A stretch of DNA of 49,017 nucleotides from Marivita sp. (GTDB taxonomy: Bacteria > Pseudomonadota > Alphaproteobacteria > Rhodobacterales > Rhodobacteraceae): contig NZ_JAIPUS010000024.1 in assembly GCF_020055675.1 (NCBI RefSeq), forward strand, positions 1-49,017, in the 5' to 3' direction. Under the pieces are notes generated by a model. That model made no database searches and was not told the DNA's origin. It saw nothing but the letters and a program-made list of their open reading frames with translations. Shown here piece by piece: positions 26,511 to 34,651 of this stretch (its first letter is position 1; each line of letters opens with the position of its first letter). A program made the position numbers and the translations under genes.

Positions 26511-27638
26511 TTACGCGCTCGGAGGGGGTGGCGGCATGACAGTAAACAATTGCGCCAGCTCCATGACGTCTTCGGCCTTTTTCCAGCCATCCTGCCCCGG
26601 AGTCCAGACATAGCTGTCTCGGATCAGATTGCCTTCACGCGCCATCCGACCCATCGCGGCCTTGGAATACGGCCCCTTGGTCTCACCATTCTCGGCGACG
26701 TGCCAGACATGCTCGACCGGCGGGGGCGGAGGTGGCATCTGCTGCGACGCGCGGGCGGCGTCCTGCGCCTGCGGCGCCGCGCCCCAAGGGCCCGTCTTGG
26801 CTGCGGCGGCTTGGCCGATTTGCATTCCGAGCCCGGCCCCGAGACCCGCCTGAATGGCTGCGGCACCGCCGCCATCCTTGCCCAGCGCCTCGGCTGCCTG
26901 GAACTGCACGTATTCGGTCAGGTTGCCGATCACTCCCATCGACGATCGCTTATCGAGAACATCTTCCACGGCCGGAGGCAGCGAGATATTCTCGATATAA
27001 AGTTCGGGCAGCTCCAGGCCATATTCCGCAAGGGTGGGCGCGATTTCCTTGGCCAGCAACTGCCCCAGTTCACGCGTATTCGCGGCCATGTCGAGAACCG
27101 GAATACCGGACCGTGCAATGGTGCGCGAAAATTCCTGCACGATGATGTTGCGGATCTGATAACTGATCTCGTCCATCGTGAATTCACCGTCGGTTCCGAC
27201 AATCTCGACCAGGAATTTGGCCGCGTCTGTGACGCGCACGGAATAGGTGCCGAAGGACCGCAGCCGCACCGGGCCGAACTCGGGATCGCGGCAGATGATT
27301 GGATTCTTGGTGCCCCATTTCAGATCCTGGAACCGGGTGGTGTTGACGTAATAGACCTCGGATTTGAACGGCGACCGGAAACCGTGATCCCAATGCTGGA
27401 GGCTGGTCAGGATCGGCATATTGTTGGTCTCAAGCATGTAGAGTCCGGGGGTGAAAACATCCGCCAATTGCCCTTCGTGCACGAAAACGGCCGCCTGCCC
27501 CTCCCGCACGGTGAGCTTGGCACCGTACTTGATCTCGTGGCCTTCGCGTTCGAAACGCCAGACCATCGTGTCGCGTGTGTTGTCCGTCCATTCGATGACA
27601 TCGATGAACTGGCCGCTCAGGAAATCGAAAATGGGCAT
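26511..27638 (-). CDS. SPFH-domain protein with C-terminal GYF domain
   Basis: 375 residues. The N-terminal SPFH/virion-core-like domain (about 1-240) begins MPIFDFLSGQFIDVIEWTD, the YdjI-type subgroup. It leads to an Ala/Gly-rich hydrophobic stretch (258-285), a Pro run (302-307), a GYF_2 domain (about 310-365, with VWHVAENGETKGPYS and WTPGQDGWKKAEDV) and a final PPPPPSA tail. SPFH proteins form membrane-associated oligomers. GYF_2 domains bind proline-rich peptides, so the protein's own Pro stretches could be ligands. A GGAG site precedes the ATG. It is the seventh gene of the operon, 17 bp after the lipoprotein gene. Confidence 0.87.
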   Translation of the reverse strand: MPIFDFLSGQFIDVIEWTDNTRDTMVWRFEREGHEIKYGAKLTVREGQAAVFVHEGQLADVFTPGLYMLETNNMPILTSLQHWDHGFRSPFKSEVYYVNTTRFQDLKWGTKNPIICRDPEFGPVRLRSFGTYSVRVTDAAKFLVEIVGTDGEFTMDEISYQIRNIIVQEFSRTIARSGIPVLDMAANTRELGQLLAKEIAPTLAEYGLELPELYIENISLPPAVEDVLDKRSSMGVIGNLTEYVQFQAAEALGKDGGGAAAIQAGLGAGLGMQIGQAAAAKTGPWGAAPQAQDAARASQQMPPPPPPVEHVWHVAENGETKGPYSKAAMGRMAREGNLIRDSYVWTPGQDGWKKAEDVMELAQLFTVMPPPPPSA

Positions 27639-27655
27639 TTGGGGTCTCCGTTACG

Positions 27656-28621
27656 TCATCTTGGTCCGCCGCCCTTCAACTCGCGGGACAGCATCCGGAC
27701 GATGGGGCGCACCTGATCAGCATTCATGCCGGGGGTCACGCGGGGACCATAAAGAATTTTCAGCAGCATTTCATCATGCGTCGTCAGAAGCGCGAATTCG
27801 TCGTCATCGTTGAAGATCGAGGGCCGCGCATTCGGGGCATCATTTGCAAGTCCAAGGCCCTGCGCCAGTTCTTCGTGATAGCAGGCACGGCGGGTCAGGT
27901 CTGGATGTTCGCTGCGAACAAGCGCGACAGCCTGCCGGTAGGCGCTCGCGCTGTTGTTCTCGGCGAACGCCACGACAAGGCAATGAATGGCGCGTGGGAG
28001 GTTGAGAAAAATCGCACGGGTCGACGCCTCCATGCCAGGCGCGATTCGGTCCAGCACGCTGCGCAGTTGGTCCTTGTCGTCCTGCCCCATCACCAGGACG
28101 TGGAAATTGACCTGATCCGACACAAGGCTGATCGGGTGCCCGGAGACACGCCTCAATCTACGGGTGTAGCTTTCCAGTGTCCTGCGGTCCTGCGCCTGAT
28201 CGCCTTCTGACATGCTATCGCCAAAGATGACACCGACGCGCACGGGAACGCGCCATTTCTTGATTTCGCCCAAGGCCCCGCTTGACGGTTGCAGCCCCGC
28301 GCCGCGGGCATATTCCTCGGCGAGCGCGATCTGTTCGAAATTGCGGCTGAGCATCTCGTCGGTATAGGGCGTGTCCGTGCCCCCACCATCGACGCGCAAC
28401 AGCCCTTGCGCCAGTAAATCCTGCTCCACGCGCGCATAATAACGGCGCAGCTCGATCGACGCATCGGATGGGCGAGCAGGTTCGCGCTCGGGCGCTGGCG
28501 GGTCGGGGCGCACCTGCGGTTTGGCCGCAGCCGCGGGCGAGTCCGTCGCGATGGGATCGCAGGCTGACAGCATGGCAACCGCGGCGCAGGACCACAGGAT
28601 ATGAGACCAGCGCCGCGACAT
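27656..28621 (-). CDS. DUF2927 lipoprotein
   Basis: 321 residues. The signal peptide ends in a lipobox LSAC with Cys21 as the lipidation site. A Pro/Ala-rich linker (about 22-50) follows, then a DUF2927 domain carrying the family pattern EELAQGLGLANDAPNARPSIFND near the C terminus. HEE in this block looks like part of a zincin motif, but the full HExxH is absent. The frame is open upstream; the ATG at 28621 is chosen because it begins the signal peptide and lies 4 bp after the telA stop. It is an envelope component of the operon, probably anchored at the periplasmic face. Function unknown. Confidence 0.82.
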   Translation of the reverse strand: MSRRWSHILWSCAAVAMLSACDPIATDSPAAAAKPQVRPDPPAPEREPARPSDASIELRRYYARVEQDLLAQGLLRVDGGGTDTPYTDEMLSRNFEQIALAEEYARGAGLQPSSGALGEIKKWRVPVRVGVIFGDSMSEGDQAQDRRTLESYTRRLRRVSGHPISLVSDQVNFHVLVMGQDDKDQLRSVLDRIAPGMEASTRAIFLNLPRAIHCLVVAFAENNSASAYRQAVALVRSEHPDLTRRACYHEELAQGLGLANDAPNARPSIFNDDDEFALLTTHDEMLLKILYGPRVTPGMNADQVRPIVRMLSRELKGGGPR

Positions 28622-28625
28622 TGGC

Positions 28626-29825
28626 TTACTGGTCCGGCATCGACGTGGCCGACGTGTCGCCAACCCCGTCCTTGCGGGCTTTGGCCGCGGCCAGCGTATC
28701 ACGCAGCTCGCCTTCCATCTTCTTAAGCTCCTGCTCGGCTTCGGCGCGCTTGGCTTTGCCTTCATCGGCGATTTGCAGGCTTTCCTGAATGGTCCCGATC
28801 AGATCCGCATTGGCCTGTTTCACCGCGTCGATATCGAAGACGCCGCGCTCCATTTCCCCGCGGATCATCTTGTTGCTCTCGCGCAGGTTCTTGGCGTTCG
28901 AAGTCAGCAATTCGTTTGTCAGGTCATTGGCCTCACGGACTGCGCCGGCCGCCTCGGCAGAGCGCTGAATGGTCACCGCCTGTGCCAGCTGGGTTTCCCA
29001 AAGCGGCACCGTGTTGACCAGCGTCGAGTTGATCTTGGTAACCAGCGACTTGTCGTTTTCCTGAACAAGCCGGATCGACGGGAGCGATTGCATCGTCACC
29101 TGGCGCGTCAGCTTCAGGTCGTGCACGCGCCGTTCCAGATCGTCACGCGCGGCCCGCAGATCGCGCAATTCCTGTGCCTTCATCACCTGGTCATCGTCGG
29201 CGGCGGCCTGAACCTCGGCCTCCTTGGCGGGTATGTCGGTATTGTCCAACTCTCCGATTTTTTCTTCGCCCGCGGCGATGTAAAGCGCCAGTTCATCGTA
29301 GAATTGCAGCGTCTTTTCATACAACAGGTCAAGCGATTTGATGTCCTTGAGCAGCGTATGTTCGTGACTGAGCAGGTCATCGGTGATCCGATCGATCTGG
29401 CCCTGCACTTTCTCGAATTTCGCCGTGAACTTTGCAAAAGGCGTCGCGCGACCCAGCAGCTTTTCCCACCAACTGCGTTCGCGGCGCACGTCCAATTCGG
29501 AGACCGAAAAGCCCCGGATCGTGCTTACAATTCCCCGAAGACTGTCCCCGGCGGGCCCCACATCCTTGTTGCGCACATCCGCCAGCATGGATTGCGAGAT
29601 TTCCTGCAATTCGGCCTGCGCATTCGAACCGAACGACACGATGGACTGGGTGTCCATTATGTCAATCTCGGCCATGCGTGACTGAATTTCCTCGCTCAGG
29701 GCCGGATCCGCCTGTGCCAAGGGCACGACGGCATCGGCAGGTTTGGGCTCGGGCAAAAGAACGGCGTTCACCTCTTCGACAAGGGCAAGCGAATCCTGGG
29801 CTTTGGCACGGACTGTTTCGGACAT
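28626..29825 (-). CDS. telA: TelA/YaaN family protein
   Basis: 399-residue toxic-anion-resistance (TelA) family protein, soluble and strongly helical. The family core FGSNAQAELQEISQSML is visible, then RGFSVSELDVRRERSWWEKLLG and long coiled-coil stretches (about 170-385). A GAGG site 6 nt before 29825 decides the start over an ATG 17 codons upstream. TelA members were found through tellurite resistance but are generally tied to envelope stress. Next to xpaC, as yaaN is in Bacillus. Annotating it as tellurite resistance would be an overreach. Confidence 0.9.
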   Translation of the reverse strand: MSETVRAKAQDSLALVEEVNAVLLPEPKPADAVVPLAQADPALSEEIQSRMAEIDIMDTQSIVSFGSNAQAELQEISQSMLADVRNKDVGPAGDSLRGIVSTIRGFSVSELDVRRERSWWEKLLGRATPFAKFTAKFEKVQGQIDRITDDLLSHEHTLLKDIKSLDLLYEKTLQFYDELALYIAAGEEKIGELDNTDIPAKEAEVQAAADDDQVMKAQELRDLRAARDDLERRVHDLKLTRQVTMQSLPSIRLVQENDKSLVTKINSTLVNTVPLWETQLAQAVTIQRSAEAAGAVREANDLTNELLTSNAKNLRESNKMIRGEMERGVFDIDAVKQANADLIGTIQESLQIADEGKAKRAEAEQELKKMEGELRDTLAAAKARKDGVGDTSATSMPDQ

Positions 29826-29856
29826 GTATCGTTCCTCTAAAACTCGTTTTTCCACG

Positions 29857-30756
29857 TTATTCCATTTCGCGGTCAATATGCACGCCTTCGCGGTGCAATC
29901 GGTCGCGCAAAACCTCGATTTCGACGGTCAGGTCGGATCGGTCATCCAGCAGCATCTTGCGCGTTCGCGCAGTAAAATTCTGCTCCAGATCGTTCAGCAA
30001 TTCGGCGTATTCGCTGCGCGCCTGCGCATCTCCGGTCCGGGCGTAGACCTCGGCAAACTTGACGGTCGCATCGCGCGCGCCCATCAGGTAAACACCCAGA
30101 TACTTTCGCGCGCCGGTCAGATCCCGTGGGTCTTCCTCGACAGTGCGGAACAGCTCTCGGGCCGTGGTCTGAAACGCCTCGACACGGGCAATCATCCTGC
30201 GATCGCCTGATCGCGCAACCGCATCACGCATCTCGGAAAGATAGACCTCGGCCTTGTCGACGACCCGCGACACGCGATCCTGTTGGAGGGTATCAATGCC
30301 TTCCATGCCCTTGTCACGCATCGGGTCAATGCCGAACGCACCAATGTGCAACACGGTGGCTGACGCCCCGTAGATGATCGGCGCAATCAGGCCCGGCTCT
30401 TTGGAAAATGCAGCAATGCCGACCCCGGCTCCGGCCAGAACGGCTGCGGCGATCTTGCGCGGAAACGCCGGGCGGCGCGCCACCTTCCGCGCGTCGTACT
30501 TTGCCTCTGCCGTCAACCCGCCGCGCAGGAGCCATGCGCCCAAAAGCAACACCCCCGCCCCGACAAGGCCAAGCCCCATGCCGATGGCACCCTGACCGAT
30601 AGATGTGAAGCCAAGAACCACGGGCGGAAGGAACAGCAGGTTTGACCGGGCGCCGACCGGATCGACCTTTGCGCCCTTGAATCCTTTGCGTGGCGGCAAT
30701 TCGGATTTTTCAGACGCACCATCGGGGCTGTATTTTCCGCCAAACCGCTGCGCCAC
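29857..30756 (-). CDS. xpaC: XpaC-family membrane protein (BCIP-hydrolysis annotation)
   Basis: 299 residues. A basic N terminus is followed by two or three pairs of hydrophobic helices (about 40-78 and 102-140), then the signature FGIDPMRDKGM (141-151) and a cytoplasmic helical domain with coiled-coil character. Databases name the family 5-bromo-4-chloroindolyl phosphate hydrolysis protein after an old phenotype; no hydrolase motif is visible. The start is GTG with GGGAGG 9 nt upstream, inside the end of the 29-aa ORF. telA follows after 31 bp. Confidence 0.85.
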   Translation of the reverse strand: MAQRFGGKYSPDGASEKSELPPRKGFKGAKVDPVGARSNLLFLPPVVLGFTSIGQGAIGMGLGLVGAGVLLLGAWLLRGGLTAEAKYDARKVARRPAFPRKIAAAVLAGAGVGIAAFSKEPGLIAPIIYGASATVLHIGAFGIDPMRDKGMEGIDTLQQDRVSRVVDKAEVYLSEMRDAVARSGDRRMIARVEAFQTTARELFRTVEEDPRDLTGARKYLGVYLMGARDATVKFAEVYARTGDAQARSEYAELLNDLEQNFTARTRKMLLDDRSDLTVEIEVLRDRLHREGVHIDREME

Positions 30757-30758
30757 GC

Positions 30759-30848
30759 CTACAGACCTCCCAGCCAGCCGCTGGTCACACCGAGCAGCAC
30801 GGCAAGAAGAAAGGCGTAACTGACCCGCTGCAGGCCGACACTCGACAT
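30759..30848 (-). CDS. Putative 29-residue membrane peptide
   Basis: An ATG at 30848, preceded by AAGGGG at 6 nt, opens a frame of 29 codons ending TAG. It encodes a peptide that is almost wholly one hydrophobic helix (SYAFLLAVLLGVTSGWLGGL at the C-terminal side). The stop is 2 bp before the xpaC GTG, and the xpaC ribosome site lies inside this ORF, so the two would be coupled. I recognise no family. The strong ribosome site, position inside an operon and hydrophobic content support translation. Confidence 0.55.
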   Translation of the reverse strand: MSSVGLQRVSYAFLLAVLLGVTSGWLGGL

Positions 30849-30929
30849 GAAATACCCCTTTCTCAAGTCTTGCGCAGAACTTAAGGGATGTGAGGTGGGC
30901 TTACTAGGGGGAACACGTCCAGCTTCTGC

Positions 30930-31787
30930 TCAGACCTTGAGATTGCGGTGCTTCCGATCAAACAACAGGTTTGTCTGAAGCTCAAAATTGTCGCGGCCAT
31001 CGGCGATGCCACTCCGTCGGGCGCGCGCTTCGAAGGAGTCGACCATGATCTGAATCTTGTTGTCGAATTTTCTTCGCTGAAGCGCAGTGATCTGGCCGTC
31101 AGGTGAATTCAGCAAAGCGGCAAATTCGGCCTCCATCTTTGCCAGAAGTTTCGACACCGAAGGCGCAATCCTTTTCAGGGTCGGTGTGCCGAAATCAATC
31201 GTGCTGAGCAGACCCATAACCGTGTCAGATGCAATGCGGGTTCGCGCATACAGCTCGTCATCCGCGACCTGTTCAAGGTCGGCAAGCAAAGCCTCGAACC
31301 GGGTGTCGAAGTCGTCATATAGCGCCTGGCTGACAATACGCAGGCGCGCTTCCGGGGTGTCCATGCCCTTGTCGCGCATCGGATCAAGACCGAAAGAGAC
31401 AAGGCACAGGATAAAGGTCGAAAACCCGATTACCATGGAGATCATCGGGACCGCGATCTTCGTTGAGGCCAAAAGCCCGATCACCAGCGCAATGAGGCAG
31501 TTCCCGATCAACTTGAATGGAATCTTCGGCCGCGGGGCCACTTCGGCCATGCTATAGGCCAGATGTTGCTTTTGACCGACCGACAGGAACACCAACCCGA
31601 CCGCGAACAAAAGGATGATCAGCAAAGCTGACGCAAACCCGGCGACGGTGCCATCCAGCAACCACAGGATCAGCGGGCAGGTTGCCAGAACCATGAAGCC
31701 CACGGGCACCTCTTCCACCGGGGATCGCTTGCCCAGCGCCGCGCTCTTATCATAATCGACAAAGTCGCTCATCGCCGTGTTTATCAT
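30930..31787 (-). CDS. Second XpaC-like membrane protein
   Basis: 285 residues. Two hydrophobic pairs (about 28-70 and 92-134) precede FGLDPMRDKGM (132-142), nearly identical to the motif in the xpaC product. A charged helical cytoplasmic domain follows. Outside the motif the similarity is low, so it is a diverged paralogue. The start at 31787 forms ATGA with the 65-aa ORF stop; an internal ATG at 31772 is possible. Together with xpaC it suggests a hetero-oligomeric membrane partner for TelA. Confidence 0.75.
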   Translation of the reverse strand: MINTAMSDFVDYDKSAALGKRSPVEEVPVGFMVLATCPLILWLLDGTVAGFASALLIILLFAVGLVFLSVGQKQHLAYSMAEVAPRPKIPFKLIGNCLIALVIGLLASTKIAVPMISMVIGFSTFILCLVSFGLDPMRDKGMDTPEARLRIVSQALYDDFDTRFEALLADLEQVADDELYARTRIASDTVMGLLSTIDFGTPTLKRIAPSVSKLLAKMEAEFAALLNSPDGQITALQRRKFDNKIQIMVDSFEARARRSGIADGRDNFELQTNLLFDRKHRNLKV

Positions 31788-31981
31788 AGCAACCCCAAAC
31801 CGAAAATGGTGAGCCACAGCACCACGAACGCCGCCCAGGACGCTGTTGCGCCTTGCGCACGAATACGGTGCATCGCACCCCGCACTGCCTTGGAGGTGTC
31901 ATCGGCGACCGTTCCAAGATTCGACAGAACCAGAAGCACAGATGTCACGAGGACCGCGGAAGTTACGAAAGTAATCAACAT
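31784..31981 (-). CDS. Small hypothetical membrane protein, first gene of XpaC/TelA operon
   Basis: 65 residues with two hydrophobic segments (about 2-21 and 48-65) and a polar, basic middle (KAVRGAMHRIRAQ). Its stop overlaps the XpaC paralogue start (ATGA), which supports translation. No good ribosome site precedes the ATG at 31981. No family recognised. The operon promoter must lie in the 86 bp before it or further upstream in rluB. Confidence 0.7.
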   Translation of the reverse strand: MLITFVTSAVLVTSVLLVLSNLGTVADDTSKAVRGAMHRIRAQGATASWAAFVVLWLTIFGLGLL

Positions 31982-32067
31982 GCGAGCAAGGTCGCCGCAA
32001 ATCCGGGCAGAAAATGGGCACTCGGGGGGTAAGATAAGGGAGTCTTTTCAACCCTGTCGTGACTTGG

Positions 32068-32859
32068 TTAACGCCGGACCTGCCTCCGCTTTCTGGTCCT
32101 GGCGGGAGCGGCCTTTGGGTCTTCGGCCATTTCGAGTCCCAATTGGTCCCGTACGACCTTGCGGCGCAGCTCTTCCACCGCGCCCGGTTTGAGATCCGCC
32201 AGTTGGAACGGGCCATAGGACAGGCGAATCAGCCGGTTCACCGTCAATCCAATGTCGGCCAAGGCCCGCCGCACTTCGCGATTCTTGCCTTCACGCAGCC
32301 CGATCGTCAGCCAAGCGTTCGCGCCCTGCTGTCGGTCGAGCGTGACGGTCATCGGCTGAAAGCGCTCTCCATCGACAACAAGACCCTTGCGAAGCGGCTC
32401 GAGGATGTCTTCCCTGACGTGGCCCTTGACCCGCACGCGATACTTGCGAAGCCAGCCAGTCGAGGGCAGTTCCAGCTTGCGCTTCACACCCCCATCATTG
32501 GTCAGCAGCAGCAGGCCTTCGGAATTCAGATCGAGCCGCCCGACGCTCATCACGCGGGGCATATCCTCGGGCAGCTTGTCATAGATGGTCGGGCGGCCCT
32601 GCTCGTCCTTGGTCGTCGTCACCAGGCCAACCGGCTTGTGATAGAGCCAGAGCCGCGGCGCGTCGGGTGCGCCCACGGGTTTGCCATCGACCACGACCTT
32701 GTCGCTTGTCGTGACATTCAGGGCCGGGCTGTCGATCTTCTTGCCGTTCACCGACACCCGGCCGCGCGCGATCATCTGCTCGGCCTCGCGGCGGCTGGCA
32801 AGACCTGCGCGGGCAATGACTTTGGCAATCCGGTCACCAGGTGGCGTGTTCTGTGTCAT
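32068..32859 (-). CDS. rluB: Ribosomal large subunit pseudouridine synthase B
   Basis: 263-residue RsuA-type pseudouridine synthase modifying 23S rRNA (U2605 in E. coli RluB). An N-terminal S4 RNA-binding domain (about 8-60, IARAGLASRREAEQMIARGRVSVNG) precedes the catalytic GRLDLNSEGLLLLTNDG block, whose Asp is the catalytic residue. The C-terminal tail is basic. A TTG 8 codons upstream extends the frame, but the ATG at 32859 is the likely start. It is divergent from tadA by 62 bp. Confidence 0.9.
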   Translation of the reverse strand: MTQNTPPGDRIAKVIARAGLASRREAEQMIARGRVSVNGKKIDSPALNVTTSDKVVVDGKPVGAPDAPRLWLYHKPVGLVTTTKDEQGRPTIYDKLPEDMPRVMSVGRLDLNSEGLLLLTNDGGVKRKLELPSTGWLRKYRVRVKGHVREDILEPLRKGLVVDGERFQPMTVTLDRQQGANAWLTIGLREGKNREVRRALADIGLTVNRLIRLSYGPFQLADLKPGAVEELRRKVVRDQLGLEMAEDPKAAPARTRKRRQVRR

Positions 32860-32921
32860 GTCGCGTGGCTTAGTCGAATTCAAACCCTTGGGAAAGCGGA
32901 TTGCGCGGTTTATGAGGGGCC

Positions 32922-33383
32922 ATGCAGTTCCGGTCCAACATGTCTGTCGCCCTCGAAGAAGCCCGCGAGGCCGCCGCGCGGGGGGAGGTGCCTGTCGGGG
33001 CTGTCGTGGTGGCTCCGGATGGCACGCGTGTGACGGCCGCTGGCAACCGGACGCGGGAGTTGAACGACCCGACCGCGCATGCCGAGATGTTGGCGCTGCG
33101 CGATGCCTGTGCCCTGCTGGGCGTGGAGCGGCTGACCGGGCACGATCTTTACGTCACTCTGGAGCCTTGCCCGATGTGCGCCGGGGCGATTTCGAACGCC
33201 CGGATCCGGCGGCTATACTTCGGCGCGGACGATCCGAAATCCGGCGGTGTCGCGCACGGCGCGCGGGTGTTTTCGCACCCGCAATGCCATCACACCCCGG
33301 AGGTCTATGACGGGCTTGGCGCGGCGGAGGCGGAAGCCTTGCTGAGAGCGTTTTTCGCGGACCGGCGGCGGGCGGGACCATGA
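32922..33383 (+). CDS. tadA: tRNA-specific adenosine-34 deaminase
   Basis: 153-residue zinc deaminase with HAE (zinc His and proton-shuttle Glu, in [10 protein letters not shown]) and PCPMC (two zinc Cys). It converts A34 to inosine in tRNA-Arg(ACG), whose gene opens this window. GAGGGG directly precedes the ATG; an internal ATG at 32940 is possible. It overlaps rluE by ATGA. Confidence 0.95.
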   Translation: MQFRSNMSVALEEAREAAARGEVPVGAVVVAPDGTRVTAAGNRTRELNDPTAHAEMLALRDACALLGVERLTGHDLYVTLEPCPMCAGAISNARIRRLYFGADDPKSGGVAHGARVFSHPQCHHTPEVYDGLGAAEAEALLRAFFADRRRAGP

Positions 33384-33925
33384 CGCGGGTGATCCTGTTC
33401 AACAAGCCGGCCGATGTGCTGTCCCAGTTCACCGACAAGGGCACCGAAGGCTCGGCGCGGCGGACGCTGTCGGAGTTCATCGACGTGCCGGGTGTTTATC
33501 CGGCCGGGCGGCTGGACCGGGACAGCGAGGGGTTGCTCGTCCTGACCGATAACGGGCGCTTGCAGGCGAAGATCAGCAACCCGAAATTCCGGTCCCCCAA
33601 GACCTACCTGGCGCAGGTCGAGGGGGTGCCGTCAGAGGACCGGATCGACCAGCTTCGGCGCGGCATCACGTTGAAGGACGGGCCCACGCGGGAGGCAGAG
33701 GTGGAGGTGATCGCGGCGCCGGATTTGTGGCCGCGGGTGCCTCCGGTCCGGGTCCGCAAGACGGTGCCGGACGCGTGGCTGAGGCTGACGATCAGGGAAG
33801 GGAAGAACCGGCAGGTGCGGCGGATGACGGCCCATGTGGGGCTGCCCTGCCTGCGGCTGGTTCGATGGTCCGTGGGGGAATGGAGCCTTGACGGGATCGC
33901 ACCGGGAACCTGGCGGGACGCCTGA
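33380..33925 (+). CDS. rluE: Ribosomal large subunit pseudouridine synthase E
   Basis: 181-residue RsuA-family synthase without an S4 domain, like E. coli RluE. The sequence runs [19 protein letters not shown], the catalytic [16 protein letters not shown], and [21 protein letters not shown], all closely matching RluE. The substrate is U2457 of 23S rRNA in E. coli. Coupled to tadA. The composite repeat copy 2 starts 10 bp after its stop. Confidence 0.92.
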   Translation: MTRVILFNKPADVLSQFTDKGTEGSARRTLSEFIDVPGVYPAGRLDRDSEGLLVLTDNGRLQAKISNPKFRSPKTYLAQVEGVPSEDRIDQLRRGITLKDGPTREAEVEVIAAPDLWPRVPPVRVRKTVPDAWLRLTIREGKNRQVRRMTAHVGLPCLRLVRWSVGEWSLDGIAPGTWRDA

Positions 33926-33935
33926 CAGAGATCGG

Positions 33936-34006
33936 CGTCCCACGCATGGGACGATACTTGGATAAATGAAATCAATGGGTTATGGCGACAGATTTACCAT
34001 TTGTTA
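33936..34006 (+). repeat. Composite dispersed repeat, copy 2
   Basis: CGTCCCACGCATGGGACG (33936-33953), 38 nt, ATTTACCA (33992-33999), 4 nt, TTA (34004-34006). Order and spacing equal those of copy 1 at 5073-5001 on the minus strand. By hand count 49 of 71 positions match, concentrated in the palindrome, a tcAATG core and the TTTACC box. Both copies follow a stop codon within about 10 bp. Here one base of the palindrome is changed (GCGT to GCAT). Confidence 0.75.
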
Positions 34007-34236
34007 GGGAATAGCACGCGCAGCGGCAGTCCTGTGGCCCCGTCCCGACCTTTCCCGAAGGCTGGTTCGAAACGGTCTGAACCCAGCGCGGCCCCCTTCA
34101 GAGGCGTCGGAGGGTCCGAGCTTCGGCCTGTTGTTGGCTTGCAGCCCGCGCGGCTGCCATGTGGCGGCGGGCATGGCCCGCAAAATTGCGATGCCCGCCG
34201 CCGGTCAGGTATTGAGGATACCTGTCTGCGCTTTGT
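34007..34236. other. Intergenic stretch with a 12-bp perfect hairpin
   Basis: No gene is supported in these 230 bases. GGCGGCGGGCAT (34163-34174) pairs perfectly with ATGCCCGCCGCC (34191-34202) around a 16-nt loop. There is no T run on either side. It lies 34 bp after the stop of the minus-strand coiled-coil gene and may stabilise or end that transcript. Confidence 0.6.
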
Positions 34237-34524
34237 TCATTTGAAGCGGGAGGTTGCCCTGTTGAACGCGTCGGACATGCTGTCCCAAGCCTTGTCGAAG
34301 CCCGACTTCATGTCGTCCCATGCGCTGTCGCTGGCCGCGCGCATCTCCTTGAGCTTTACCTCGGCTTCATCACGCTGCTTGCGCGCCTCGTCGAGTTGCT
34401 TCTGATACTCGACCTTCGAATCGGCCTGTGCCTCCTCGACCTTCGCCTTCATCTTGTCGATCTCGGCATTCCACTGGTCGATCTGCGCCTTGGCTTTTTC
34501 GATATATGCGTTCTTGTCGGTCAT
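34237..34524 (-). CDS. Small coiled-coil protein (Sll1863-like)
   Basis: 95 residues, almost entirely a charged amphipathic helix rich in Lys, Glu, Asp, Ala and Gln (for example QKQLDEARKQRDEAEVKLKEM). The C terminus DKAWDSMSDAFNRATSRF resembles the Sll1863 stress-protein family. A ribosome site AAAGGA lies 7 nt before the ATG at 34524; an upstream ATG is ignored for that reason. It follows the bacterioferritin-like gene by 127 bp. Function unknown; a structural or stress role is inferred from the family. Confidence 0.7.
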   Translation of the reverse strand: MTDKNAYIEKAKAQIDQWNAEIDKMKAKVEEAQADSKVEYQKQLDEARKQRDEAEVKLKEMRAASDSAWDDMKSGFDKAWDSMSDAFNRATSRFK

Positions 34525-34651
34525 GTCTGGTCCTTTCATGGGTTGTGACTGTTGTCGGTTTCAGGCTCCGGACCCCCGCGTTTTGGTGCGACCCGGGCCG
34601 ATACAGGCCTGACTGGCTGCGCCAAACTTGCAGCACGGCGGCTCAAGCGGG

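Noticed and set aside
26436-27716. 426-codon plus-strand frame
   Set aside because: Shadow of the SPFH-GYF gene on the opposite strand. The translation has no recognisable domain.
28626-29825. Calling the TelA operon a tellurite resistance locus
   Set aside because: The family name comes from an early phenotype. No terB, terC, terD or tehB gene is present, and the context points to general envelope stress.
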